This document shows positions 21,561 through 35,359 of a stretch of DNA of 64,000 nucleotides, one piece after another. Position numbers and translations under genes: made by a program. The notes beneath the pieces were generated by a model, which was not told the DNA's origin, searched no databases, and saw nothing but the letters and a program-made list of their open reading frames with translations. Origin of the DNA: Tipula vernalis (taxonomy: Eukaryota > Arthropoda > Insecta > Diptera > Tipulidae); NCBI GenBank assembly GCA_958295665.1, contig OY282558.1, forward strand, positions 46,066,389-46,130,388, in the 5' to 3' direction. The stretch's first letter is position 1; the number at the start of each line of letters is the position of its first letter.

Positions 21561-21973
21561 AAAAAAAATGTTGGTGTCGTTTTATTTCAAACTCGAAGAT
21601 AATGAATTTCATGAAATTTCCCACAGCTAGCACTACATTTACAGAGCGGTAAGTAACTTGTCCCTATACGCGGCGCTGATATCACTCGCAGACAAAAAAC
21701 AAAATTTGACAACCGTTTTTCAAATAATTTTCAAGTTAAACTGTAGTCAATATTTTGCTTAATATTTTATTAATCTAAACAAGACCAACTAGAATAATTT
21801 AATTTAATATAATTTAACAAATCAATAAAAACTGAAAATCATAGGTACACTGAAAATCATTATACATAGAACCAAAAACGGACCCAAATTAGACAGGTTG
21901 GAAGAGCTGGAAATATACAAAAATAACAACAATTTACTTAACTTAATGCTTAGCTTATGACCTCTGGTGAAAT
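21561..21973. other. Non-coding stretch before the zinc-binding-type pseudogene
   Basis: Includes gagcggtaagtaact around 21644-21658, a good splice-donor-like word, but no exon in front of it is supported. No other feature is recognised. Confidence 0.3.
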
Positions 21974-22500
21974 ATGGATAGATGTTTTAAACTCAATTGC
22001 TTTTGTTATGTGTGTAGAAAATTTAAAATTATGACCAATCGCCGCAATATAAGTGATGAAACCACTGATTTATATCGACTGTACTATACACAAAATGTTA
22101 TTAGTGGTGTAAAATTGGACGCCATCTATTGTTTGGCAAAACACTGGAGCCGCAATGTCATTTGGTGTCCAGATGATATGGATAGATCCACAGGCTATGA
22201 CCAGTTCATTGTTATCGGTGCGTGAATTATATTTTCAGCAAAAAAATTAGTTCTTTGACATACACTTCAACGACATACGCTAAATTACCGCTGCTGCATT
22301 CAGATGAAATTCCTGTTCCGGAAAGATCAAACCCAACTGAAGAATATCTACCACCAATATTTTTGAATCAGTTGAAACCGAGTCGGTCGACAACGTCGAA
22401 AATTTACGATGTCGAAAATTACATAATAGACCCCAAGATTAAAACGATTGAGATCTCCGGTTCGATCCTCGCAGCTGAAGGAGTTTTTTTTTGTAATAAA
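21974..22500 (+). pseudogene. Frameshifted zinc-binding-type protein fragment (CYxC ... PVP family)
   Basis: Two frames form one decayed protein. The first (21974-22225) has CFCYVCRKF, then RRNISDETTDLYRLYY, GVKLDAIYCLAKHWS and VIWCPDDMDRSTGYDQFIVIG. The second, in another frame (about 22249-22500), has AKLPLLHSDEIPVPERSN. The order matches an arthropod multi-copy family of unnamed proteins with CYVC..F..RRNI, an aromatic K-L-G segment, a C..C..EW segment, VPMVWREP...CYFC and ...YP..P.A..PVPHS..IPVP. Here several Cys of the second zinc site are replaced (Trp kept, CYFC read as YDQF), so it is dead. Recognition is from memory; function of the family is not known to me. Confidence 0.45.
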
Positions 22501-22576
22501 AAGCTCCAAATTTTCTATTTGGGTGGTTGCTATTGAGTTATGATTGCCTTTTTAATTAAAAAAGTTAATTTTTATT

Positions 22577-22595
22577 TAACAGGTGAACAGAAATT
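22577..22595. repeat. Partial direct copy of the hairpin-arm word
   Basis: taacaggtgaacagaaatt differs by one base from taacaggcgaacagaaatt at 22651-22669, in the left arm of the adjacent inverted repeat. It suggests that this element is built from more than two related copies. Confidence 0.6.
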
Positions 22596-22638
22596 TAAAA
22601 AAAAATTTTTTTTTTTTTCATCAAAAATCGCATAAAAA

Positions 22639-22820
22639 TGTTTGTCATTTTAACAGGCGAACAGAAATTACAAGAAGACAGAATTGTCAGCAATATGACT
22701 TTATTTTGTATGTTCAAGTGTCACATAACATGAAGTGGCACGCTTTGATACAAAATAATGTCACATTGCTGACAATTCTGTCTTCTTGTAATTTCTGTTC
22801 GCCTGTTAAAATGACAAACA
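22639..22820. repeat. Near-perfect 72-bp inverted repeat with 38-bp loop
   Basis: Left arm 22639-22710 and right arm 22749-22820 are reverse complements at 70 of 72 positions, with a 38-nt loop. The arms contain aacaggcgaacagaaatt and cagaattgtcagcaat. It could be a small foldback/MITE-like element, or the product of an inverted duplication. It sits 37 bp left of satellite array 2. Transcribed, it would make a long RNA hairpin. Confidence 0.9.
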
Positions 22821-25800
22821 AATTTTGGCGAAATTTTACCAAATTTTTTTTGTAGCGAGAGATCCCGAAACCTATGGATAAAGGTATCAACCATCGTAAT
22901 CGGAGCATTTTAGATTTTAGCCGCCCAAAAACTTGTGGGCTATAGCACAGTTGATTTTCAATAAAATTGAATTTTCTAAGAAATGTTTAGAAATAATCGA
23001 GCAATCAAAATGCAAATTATCACAGCAATTACAGGTCCCGAAACCTATTGATAGAGGTATCAACCATCGTAATCGGAGCATTTTAGATTTTAGCCGCCCA
23101 AAAACTTGTGGGCTATACCACGGATGATTTTCAATAAAATTGAATTTTCTAAGAAATGTTTAGAAATAATCGAGCAATCAAAATGCAAATTATCACAGCA
23201 ATTACAGGTCCCGAAACCTATTGATAGAGGTATCAACCATCGTAATCGGAGCATTTTAGATTTTAGCCGCCCAAAAACTTGTGGGCTATAGCACAGTTGA
23301 TTTTCAATAAAATTGAATTTTCTAAGAAATGTTTAGAAATAATCGAGCAATCAAAATGCAAATTATCACAGCAATTACAGGTCCCGAAACCTATTGATAG
23401 AGGTATCAACCATCGTAATCGGAGCATTTTAGATTTTAGCCGCCCAAAAACTTGTGGGCTATAGCACAGTTGATTTTCAATAAAATTGAATTTTCTAAGA
23501 AATGTTTAGAAATAATCGAGCAATCAAAATGCAAATTATCACAGCAATTACAGGTCCCGAAACCTATTGATAGAGGTATCAACCATCGTAATCGGAGCAT
23601 TTTAGATTTTAGCCGCCCAAAAACTTGTGGGCTATAGCACAGTTGATTTTCAATAAAATTGAATTTTCTAAGAAATGTTTAGAAATAATCGAGCAATCAA
23701 AATGCAAATTATCACAGCAATTACAGGTCCCGAAACCTATTGATAGAGGTATCAACCATCGTAATCGGAGCATTTTAGATTTTAGCCGCCCAAAAACTTG
23801 TGGGCTATAGCACAGTTGATTTTCAATAAAATTGAATTTTCTAAGAAATGTTTAGAAATAATCGAGCAATCAAAATGCAAATTGTCACAGCAATTAGAGG
23901 TCCCGAAACCTATGGATAGAGGTATCAACCATCGTAATCGGAGCATTTTAGATTTTAGCCGCCCAAAAACTTGTGGGCTATAGCACAGTTGATTTTCAAT
24001 TAAATTGAATTTTCTAAGAAATGTTTAGAAATAATCGAGCAATCAAAATGCAAATTGTCACAGCAATTAGAGGTCCCGAAACCTATGGATAGAGGTATCA
24101 ACCATCGTAATCGGAGCATTTTAGATTTTAGCCGCCCAAAAACTTGTGGGCTATACCACGGATGATTTTCAATAAAATTGAATTTTCTAAGAAATGTTTA
24201 GAAATAATCGAGCAATCAAAATGCAAATTATCACAGCAATTAGAGGTCCCGAAACCTATGGATAGAGGTATCAACCATCGTAATCGGAGCATTTTAGATT
24301 TTAGCCGCCCAAAAACTTGTGGGCTATAGCACAGTTGATTTTCAATAAAATTGAATTTTCTAAGAAATGTTTAGAAATAATCGAGCAATCAAAATGCAAA
24401 TTATCACAGCAATTACAGGTCCCGAAACCTATTGATAGAGGTATCAACCATCGTAATCGGAGCATTTTAAATTTTAGCCGCCCAAAAACTTGTGGGCTAT
24501 AGCACAGTTGATTTTCAATAAAATTGAATTTTCTAAGAAATGTTTAGAAATAATCGAGCAATCAAAATGCAAATTATCACAGCAATTACAGGTCCCGAAA
24601 CCTATTGATAGAGGTATCAACCATCGTAATCGGAGCATTTTAGATTTTAGCCGCCCAAAAACTTGTGGGCTATAGCACAGTTGATTTTCAATAAAATTGA
24701 ATTTTCTAAGAAATGTTTAGAAATAATCGAGCAAACAAAATGAAAATTATCACAGCAATTACAGGTCCCGAAACCTATTGATAGAGGTATCAACCATCAT
24801 AATCGGAGCATTTTAGATTTTAGCCGCCCAAAAACTTGTGGGCTATAGCGCAGTTGATTTTCAATAAAATTGAATTTTCTAAGAAATGTTTAGAAATAAT
24901 CGAGCAATCAAAATGCAAATTATCACAGCAATTACAGGTCCCGAAACCTATTGATAGAGGTATCAACCATCATAATCGGAGCATTTTAGATTTTAGCCGC
25001 CCAAAAACTTGTGGGCTATAGCACAGTTGATTTTCAATAAAATTGAATTTTCTAAGAAATGTTTAGAAATAATCGAGCAATCAAAATGCAAATTATCACA
25101 GCAATTACAGGTCCCGAAACCTATTGATAGAGGTATCAACCATCGTAATCGGAGCATTTTAGATTTTAGCCGCCCAAAAACTTGTGGGCTATAGCACAGT
25201 TGATTTTCAATAAAATTGAATTTTCTAAGAAATGTTTAGAAATAATCGAGCAATCAGAATGCAAATTATCACAGCAATTACAGGTCCCGAAACCTATTGA
25301 TAGAGGTATCAACCATCGTAATCGGAGCATTTTAGATTTTAGCCGCCCAAAAACTTGTGGGCTATAGCACAGCTGATTTTCAATAAAATTGAATTTTCTA
25401 AGAAATGTTTAGAAATAATCGAGCAATCAAAATGCAAATTGTCACAGCAATTAGAGGTTCCGAAACCTATTGATAGAGGTATCAACCATCGTAATCGGAG
25501 CATTTTAGGTTTTAGCCGCCCAAAAACTTGTGGGCTATAGCACAGTTGATTTTCAATAAAATTGAATTTTCTAAGAAATGTTTAGAAATAATCGAGCAAA
25601 CAAAATGAAAATTATCACAGCAATTACAGGTCCCGAAACCTATTGATAGAGGTATCAACCATCATAATCGGAGCATTTTAGATTTTAGCCGCCCAAAAAC
25701 TTGTGGGCTATAGCACAGTTGATTTTCAATAAAATTGAATTTTCTAAGAAATGTTTAGAAATAATCGAGCAATCAAAATGCAAATTATCACAGCAATTAC

Positions 25801-28122
25801 AGGTCCCGAAACCTATTGATAGAGGTATCAACCATCGTAATCGGAGCATTTTAGGTTTTAGCCGCCCAAAAACTTGTGGGCTATAGCACAGTTGATTTTC
25901 AATAAAATTGAATTTTCTAAGAAATGTTTAGAAATAATCGAGCAATCAAAATGAAAATTGTCACAACAATTACAGGTCCCGAAACCTATTGATATAGGTA
26001 TCAACCATCGTAATCGGAGCATTTTAGGTTTTAGCCGCCCAAAAACTTGTGGGCTATAGCACAGTTGATTTTCAATAAAATTGAATTTTCTAAGAAATGT
26101 TTAGAAATAATCGAGCAATCAAAATGCAAATTATCACAGCAATTACAGGTCCCGAAACCTATTGATAGAGGTATCAACCATCGTAATCGGAGCATTTTAT
26201 GTTTTAGCCGCCCAAAAACTTGTGGGCTATAGCACAGTTGATTTTCAATAAAATTGAATTTTCTAAGAAATGTTTAGAAATAATCGAGCAATCAAAATGC
26301 AAATTATCACAGCAATTACAGGTCCCGAAACCTATTGATATAGGTATCAACCATCGTAATCGGAGCATTTTAGATTTTAGCCGCCCAAAAACTTGTGGGC
26401 TATAGCACAGTTGATTTTCAATAAAATTGAATTTTCTAAGAAATGTTTAGAAATAATCGAGCAATCAAAATGCAAATTGTCACAACAATTAGAGGTTCCG
26501 AAACCTATTGATAGAGGTATCAACCATCGTAATCGGAGCATTTTAGGTTTTAGCCGCCCAAAAACTTGTGGGCTATAGCACTGTTGATTTTCAATAAAAT
26601 TGAATTTTCTAAGAAATGTTTAGAAATAATCGAGCAATCAAAATGCAAATTGTCACAGCAATTAGAGGTCCCGAAACCTATGGATAGAGGTATCAACCAT
26701 CGTAATCGGAGCATTTTAGATTTTAGCCGCCCAAAAACTTGTGGGCTATAGCACAGTTGATTTTCAATAAAATTGAATTTTCTAAGAAATGTTTAGAAAT
26801 AATCGAGCAATCAGAATGCAAATTATCACAGCAATTACAGGTCCCGAAACCTATTGATAGAGGTATCAACCATCGTAATCGGAGCATTTTAGATTTTAGC
26901 CGCCCAAAAACTTGTGGGCTATAGCACAGTTGATTTTCAATAAAATTGAATTTTCTAAGAAATGTTTAGAAATAATCGAGCAATCAAAATGCAAATTATC
27001 ACAGCAATTAGAGGTTCCGAAACCTATTGATATAGGTATCAACCATCGTAATCGGAGCATTTTAGATTTTAGCCGCCCAAAAACTTGTGGGCTATAGCAC
27101 AGTTGATTTTCAATAAAATTGAATTTTCTAAGAAATGTTTAGAAATAATCGAGCAATCAAAATGCAAATTGTCACAACAATTACAGGTCCCGAAACCTAT
27201 TGATAGAGGTATCAACCATCGTAATCGGAGCATTTTAGGTTTTAGCCGCCCAAAAACTTGTGGGCTATAGCACAGTTGATTTTCAATAAAATTGAATTTT
27301 CTAAGAAATGTTTAGAAATAATCGAGCAATCAAAATGAAAATTGTCACAACAATTACAGGTCCCGAAACCTATTGATATAGGTATCAACCATCGTAATCG
27401 GAGCATTTTAGATTTTAGCCGCCCAAAAACTTGTGGGCTATAGCACAGTTGATTTTCAATAAAATTGAATTTTCTAAGAAATGTTTAGAAATAATCGAGC
27501 AATCAGAATGCAAATTATCACAGCAATTACAGGTCCCGAAACCTATTGATAGAGGTATCAACCATCGTAATCGGAGCATTTTAGATTTTAGCCGCCCAAA
27601 AACTTGTGGGCTATAGCACAGTTGATTTTCAATAAAATTGAATTTTCTAAGAAATGTTTAGAAATAATCGAGCAATCAAAATGCAAATTATCACAGCAAT
27701 TACAGGTCCCGAAACCTATTGATAGAGGTATCAACCATCGTAATCGGAGCATTTTAGATTTTAGCCGCCCAAAAACTTGTGGGCTATAGCACAGTTGATT
27801 TTCAATAAAATTGAATTTTCTAAGAAATGTTTAGAAATAATCGAGCAATCAAAATGCAAATTATCACAGCAATTACAGGTCCCGAAACCTATTGATAGAG
27901 GTATCAACCATCGTAATCGGAGCATTTTAGATTTTAGCCGCCCAAAAACTTGTGGGCTATAGCACAGTTGATTTTCAATAAAATTGAATTTTCTAAGAAA
28001 TGTTTAGAAATAATCGAGCAATCAAAATGCAAATTATCACAGCAATTACAGGTCCCGAAACCTATTGATAGAGGTATCAACCATCGTAATGGGAGCATTT
28101 TAGATTTTAGCCGCCCAAAAAC

Positions 28123-28959
28123 TTGTGGGCTATAGCACAGTTGATTTTCAATAAAATTGAATTTTCTAAGAAATGTTTAGAAATAATCGAGCAATCAAAA
28201 TGCAAATTGTCACAGCAATTAGAGGTTCCGAAACCTATTGATAGAGGTATCAACCATCGTAATCGGAGCATTTTAGGTTTTAGCCGCCCAAAAACTTGCC
28301 CAAAAATTTTCTAAGAAATGTTTAGAAATAATCGAGCAATCAAAATGCAAATTGTCACAGCAATTAGAGGTCCCGAAACCTATGGATAGAGGTATCAACC
28401 ATCGTAATCGGAGCATTTTAGGTTTTAGCCGCCCAAAAACTTGTGGGCTATAGCACAGTTGATTTTCAATAAAATTGAATTTTCTAAGAAATGTTTAGAA
28501 ATAATCGAGCAATCAAAATGCAAATTGTCACAGCAATTACAGGTCCCGAAACCTATTGATAGAGGTATCAACCATCGTAATCGGAGCATTTTAGATTTTA
28601 GCCGCCCAAAAACTTGTGGGCTATAGCACAGTTGATTTTCAATAAAATTGAATTTTCTAAGAAAAGTTTAGAAATAATCGAGCAATCAAAATGCAAATTA
28701 TCACAGCAATTACAGGTCCCGAAACCTATTGATAGAGGTATCAACCATCGTAATCGGAGCATTTTAGGTTTTAGCCGCCCAAAAACTTGTGGGCTATAGC
28801 ACAGTTGATTTTCAATAAAATTGAATTTTCTAAGAAATGTTTAGAAATAATCGAGCAATCAAAATGAAAATTGTCACAACAATTACAGGTCCCGAAACCT
28901 ATTGATATAGGTATCAACCATCGTAATCGGAGCATTTTAGGTTTTAGCCGCCCAAAAAC
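28123..28959. repeat. Satellite block, copy 1 of a segmental duplication
   Basis: Ordered private variants (ggttcc + ttaggtttt copy; attagagg copy with ttaggtttt; plain copy; tctaagaaaagttt copy at 28614; caaaatgaaaattgtcacaac + gatataggt copy at 28787) reappear in the same order at 37782-38646, 9.69 kb to the right. This copy has lost 28 bp at about 28296, where aaaacttg is joined to cccaaaaattttc. Confidence 0.75.
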
Positions 28960-31900
28960 TTGTGGGCTATAGCACAGTTGATTTTCAATAAAATTGAATT
29001 TTCTAAGAAATGTTTAGAAATAATCGAGCAATCAAAATGCAAATTGTCACAGCAATTAGAGGTCCCGAAACCTATGGATAGAGGTATCAACCATCGTAAT
29101 CGGAGCATTTTAGGTTTTAGCCGCCCAAAAACTTGTGGGCTATAGCACAGTTGATTTTCAATAAAATTGAATTTTCTAAGAAATGTTTAGAAATAATCGA
29201 GCAATCAAAATGCAAATTGTCACAACAATTACAGGTCCCGAAACCTATGGATAGAGGTATCAACCATCGTAATCGGAGCATTTTAGGTTTTAGCCGCCCA
29301 AAAACTTGTGGGCTATAGCACAGTTGATTTTCAATAAAATTGAATTTTCTAAGAAATGTTTAGAAATAATCGAGCAATCAAAATGCAAATTGTCACAGCA
29401 ATTAGAGGTCCCGAAACCTATGGATAGAGGTATCAACCATCGTAATCGGAGCATTTTAGATTTTAGCCGCCCAAAAACTTGTGGGCTATAGCACAGTTGA
29501 TTTTCAATAAAATTGAATTTTCTAAGAAATGTTTAGAAATAATCGAGCAAACAAAATGCAAATTATCACAGCAATTACAGGTCCCGAAACCTATTGATAG
29601 AGGTATCAACCATCGTAATCGGAGCATTTCAGATTTTAGCCGCCCAAAAACTTGTGGGCTATAGCACAGTTGATTTTCAATAAAATTGAATTTTCTAAGA
29701 AATGTTTAGAAATAATCGAGCAATCAAAATGCAAATTGTCACAGCAATTAGAGGTCCCGAAACCTATGGATAGAGGTATCAACCATCGTAATCGGAGCAT
29801 TTTAGATTTTAGCCGCCCAAAAACTTGTGGGCTATAGCACAGTTGATTTTCAATAAAATTGAATTTTCTAAGAAATGTTTAGAAATAATCGAGCAAACAA
29901 AATGAAAATTATCACAGCAATTACAGGTCCCGAAACCTATTGATAGAGGTATCAACCATCATAATCGGAGCATTTTAGATTTTAGCCGCCCAAAAACTTG
30001 TGGGCTATAGCACAGTTGATTTTCAATAAAATTGAATTTTCTAAGAAATGTTTAGAAATAATCGAGCAATCAAAATGCAAATTATCACAGCAATTACAGG
30101 TCCCGAAACCTATTGATAGAGGTATCAACCATCGTAATCGGAGCATTTTAGATTTTAGCCGCCCAAAAACTTGTGGGCTATAGCACAGTTGATTTTCAAT
30201 AAAATTGAATTTTCTAAGAAATGTTTAGAAATAATCGAGCAATCAAAATGCAAATTATCACAGCAATTACAGGTCCCGAAACCTATTGATAGAGGTATCA
30301 ACCATCGTAATCGGAGCATTTTAGATTTTAGCCGCCCAAAAACTTGTGGGCTATAGCACAGTTGATTTTCAATAAAATTGAATTTTCTAAGAAATGTTTA
30401 GAAATAATCGAGCAATCAAAATGCAAATTATCACAGCAATTACAGGTCCCGAAACCTATTGATAGAGGTATCAACCATCGTAATCGGAGCATTTTAGATT
30501 TTAGCCGCCCAAAAACTTGTGGGCTATAGCGCAGTTGATTTTCAATAAAATTGAATTTTCTAAGAAATGTTTAGAAATAATCGAGCAATCAAAATGCAAA
30601 TTATCACAGCAATTACAGGTCCCGAAACCTATTGATAGAGGTATCAACCATCGTAATCGGAGCATTTTAGATTTTAGCCGCCCAAAAACTTGTGGGCTAT
30701 AGCACAGTTGATTTTCAATAAAATTGAATTTTCTAAGAAATGTTTAGAAATAATCGAGCAATCAAAATGCAAATTATCACAGCAATTACAGGTCCCGAAA
30801 CCTATTGATAGAGGTATCAACCATCGTAATCGGAGCATTTTAGATTTTAGCCGCCCAAAAACTTGTGGGCTATAGCACAGTTGATTTTCAATAAAATTGA
30901 ATTTTCTAAGAAATGTTTAGAAATAATCGAGCAATCAAAATGCAAATTGTCACAGCAATTAGAGGTTCCGAAACCTATTGATAGAGGTATCAACCATCGT
31001 AATCGGAGCATTTTAGGTTTTAGCCGCCCAAAAACTTGTGGGCTATAGCACAGTTGATTTTCAATAAAATTGAATTTTCTAAGAAATGTTTAGAAATAAT
31101 CGAGCAATCAGAATGCAAATTATCACAGCAATTACAGGTCCCGAAACCTATTGATAGAGGTATCAACCATCGTAATCGGAGCATTTTAGATTTTAGCCGC
31201 CCAAAAACTTGTGGGCTATAGCACAGTTGATTTTCAATAAAATTGAATTTTCTAAGAAATGTTTAGAAATAATCGAGCAATCAAAATGCAAATTATCACA
31301 GCAATTACAGGTCCCGAAACCTATTGATAGAGGTATCAACCATCGTAATCGGAGCATTTTAGATTTTAGCCGCCCAAAAACTTGTGGGCTATAGCACAGT
31401 TGATTTTCAATAAAATTGAATTTTCTAAGAAATGTTTAGAAATAATCGAGCAATCAAAATGCAAATTGTCACAGCAATTAGAGGTTCCGAAACCTATTGA
31501 TAGAGGTATCAACCATCGTAATCGGAGCATTTTAGGTTTTAGCCGCCCAAAAACTTGTGGGCTATAGCACAGTTGATTTTCAATAAAATTGAATTTTCTA
31601 AGAAATGTTTAGAAATAATCGAGCAATCAAAATGAAAATTGTCACAACAATTACAGGTCCCGAAACCTATTGATATAGGTATCAACCATCGTAATCGGAG
31701 CATTTTAGGTTTTAGCCGCCCAAAAACTTGTGGGCTATAGCACAGTTGATTTTCAATAAAATTGAATTTTCTAAGAAATGTTTAGAAATAATCGAGCAAT
31801 CAAAATGCAAATTGTCACAGCAATTAGAGGTCCCGAAACCTATGGATAGAGGTATCAACCATCGTAATCGGAGCATTTTAGATTTTAGCCGCCCAAAAAC

Positions 31901-34900
31901 TTGTGGGCTATAGCACAGTTGATTTTCAATAAAATTGAATTTTCTAAGAAATGTTTAGAAATAATCGAGCAAACAAAATGAAAATTATCACAGCAATTAC
32001 AGGTCCCGAAACCTATTGATAGAGGTATCAACCATCGTAATCGGAGCATTTTAGATTTTAGCCGCCCAAAAACTTGTGGGCTATAGCACAGTTGATTTTC
32101 AATAAAATTGAATTTTCTAAGAAATGTTTAGAAATAATCGAGCAAACAAAATGAAAATTATCACAGCAATTACAGGTCCCGAAACCTATTGATAGAGGTA
32201 TCAACCATCGTAATCGGAGCATTTCAGATTTTAGCCGCCCAAAAACTTGTGGGCTATAGCACAGTTGATTTTCAATAAAATTGAATTTTCTAAGAAATAT
32301 TTAGAAATAATCGAGCAATCAAAATGCAAATTGTCACAGCAATTACAGGTCCCGAAACCTATGGATAGAGGTATCAACCATCGTAATCGGAGCATTTTAG
32401 ATTTTAGCCGCCCAAAAACTTGTGGGCTATAGCACAGTTGATTTTCAATAAAATTGAATTTTCTAAGAAATGTTTAGAAATAATCGAGCAAACAAAATGA
32501 AAATTATCACAGCAATTACAGGTCCCGAAACCTATTGATAGAGGTATCAACCATCGTAATCGGAGCATTTTAGATTTTAGCCGCCCAAAAACTTGTGGGC
32601 TATAGCACAGTTGATTTTCAATAAAATTGAATTTTCTAAGAAATGTTTAGAAATAATCGAGCAATCAAAATGCAAATTATCACAGCAATTACAGGTCCCG
32701 AAACCTATTGATAGAGGTATCAACCATCGTAATCGGAGCATTTTAGATTTTAGCCGCCCAAAAACTTGTGGGCTATAGCACAGTTGATTTTCAATAAAAT
32801 TGAATTTTCTAAGAAATGTTTAGAAATAATCGAGCAATCAAAATGCAAATTGTCACAGCAATTAGAGGTCCCGAAACCTATGGATAGAGGTATCAACCAT
32901 CGTAATCGGAGCATTTTAGATTTTAGCCGCCCAAAAACTTGTGGGCTATAGCACAGTTGATTTTCAATAAAATTGAATTTTCTAAGAAATGTTTAGAAAT
33001 AATCGAGCAATCAAAATGCAAATTGTCACAGCAATTACAGGTCCCGAAACCTATGGATAGAGGTATCAACCATCGTAATCGGAGCATTTTAGATTTTAGC
33101 CGCCCAAAAACTTGTGGGCTATAGCACAGTTGATTTTCAATAAAATTGAATTTTCTAAGAAATGTTTAGAAATAATCGAGCAATCAGAATGCAAATTATC
33201 ACAGCAATTACAGGTCCCGAAACCTATTGATAGAGGTATCAACCATCGTAATCGGAGCATTTCAGATTTTAGCCGCCCAAAAACTTGTGGGCTATAGCAC
33301 AGTTGATTTTCAATAAAATTGAATTTTCTAAGAAATGTTTAGAAATAATCGAGCAATCAAAATGCAAATTATCACAGCAATTACAGGTCCCGAAACCTAT
33401 TGATAGAGGTATCAACCATCGTAATCGGAGCATTTTAGATTTTAGCCGCCCAAAAACTTGTGGGCTATAGCACAGTTGATTTTCAATAAAATTGAATTTT
33501 CTAAGAAATGTTTAGAAATAATCGAGCAATCAAAATGCAAATTGTCACAGCAATTAGAGGTCCCGAAACCTATTGATAGAGGTATCAACCATCGTAATCG
33601 GAGCATTTTAGATTTTAGCCGCCCAAAAACTTGTGGGCTATAGCACAGTTGATTTTCAATAAAATTGAATTTTCTAAGAAATGTTTAGAAATAATCGAGC
33701 AAACAGAATGCAAATTATCACAGCAATTACAGGTCCCGAAACCTATTGATAGAGGTATCAACCATCGTAATCGGAGCATTTCAGATTTTAGCCGCCCAAA
33801 AACTTGTGGGCTATAGCACAGTTGATTTTCAATAAAATTGAATTTTCTAAGAAATGTTTAGAAATAATCGAGCAATCAAAATGCAAATTATCACAGCAAT
33901 TACAGGTCCCGAAACCTATTGATAGAGGTATCAACCATCGTAATCGGAGCATTTTAGATTTTAGCCGCCCAAAAACTTGTGGGCTATAGCACAGTTGATT
34001 TTCAATAAAATTGAATTTTCTAAGAAATGTTAGAAATAATCGAGCAATCAGAATGCAAATTATCACAGCAATTACAGGTCCCGAAACCTATTGATAGAGG
34101 TATCAACCATCGTAATCGGAGCATTTTAGATTTTAGCCGCCCAAAAACTTGTGGGCTATAGCACAGTTGATTTTCAATAAAAAATTGAATTTTCTAAGAA
34201 ATGTTTAGAAATAATCGAGCAATCAAAATGCAAATTATCACAGCAATTACAGGTCCCGAAACCTATTGATAGAGGTATCAACCATCGTAACGGAGCATTT
34301 TAGATTTTAGCCGCCCAAAAACTTGTGGGCTATAGCACAGTTGATTTTCAATAAAATTGAATTTTCTAAGAAATGTTTAGAAATAATCGAGCAAACAAAA
34401 TGAAAATTATCACAGCAATTACAGGTCCCGAAACCTATTGATAGAGGTATCAACCATCGTAATCGGAGCATTTCAGATTTTAGCCGCCCAAAAACTTGTG
34501 GGCTATAGCACAGTTGATTTTCAATAAAATTGAATTCCTAAGAAATGTTTAGAAATAATCGAGCAATCAAAATGCAAATTATCACAGCAATTACAGGTCC
34601 CGAAACCTATTGATAGAGGTATCAACCATCGTAATCGGAGCATTTTAGATTTTAGCCGCCCAAAAACTTGTGGGCTATAACACAGTTGATTTTCAATAAA
34701 ATTGAATTTTCTAAGAAATGTTTAGAAATAATCGAGCAATCAGAATGCAAATTATCACAGCAATTACAGGTCCCGAAACCTATTGATAGAGGTATCAACC
34801 ATCGTAATCGGAGCATTTTAGATTTTAGCCGCCCAAAAACTTGTGGGCTATAGCACAGTTGATTTTCAATAAAATTGAATTTTCTAAGAAATGTTTAGAA

Positions 34901-35359
34901 ATAATCGAGCAATCAAAATGCAAATTATCACAGCAATTACAGGTCCCGAAACCTATTGATAGAGGTATCAACCATCGTAATCGGAGCATTTTAGATTTTA
35001 GCCGCCCAAAAACTTGTGGGCTATAGCACAGTTGATTTTCAATAAAATTGAATTTTCTAAGAAATGTTTAGAAATAATCGAGCAATTAAAATGCAAATTG
35101 TCACAGCAATTAGAGGTCCCGAAACCTATTGATAGAGGTATCAACCATCGTAATCGGAGCATTTTAGGTTTTAGCCGCCCAAAAACTTGTGGGCTATAGC
35201 ACAGTTGATTTTCAATAAAATTGAATTTTCTAAGAAATGTTTAGAAATAATCGAGCAATCAAAATGAAAATTGTCACAACAATTACAGGTCCCGAAACCT
35301 ATTGATAGAGGTATCAACCATCGTAATCGGAGCATTTCAGATTTTAGCCGCCCAAAAAC

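Noticed and set aside
13278..22876. Calling the island a transposon with a 19-bp target-site duplication
   Set aside because: The 19-bp ends differ at two sites and are simply satellite sequence; the island ends show no matching inverted or direct termini.
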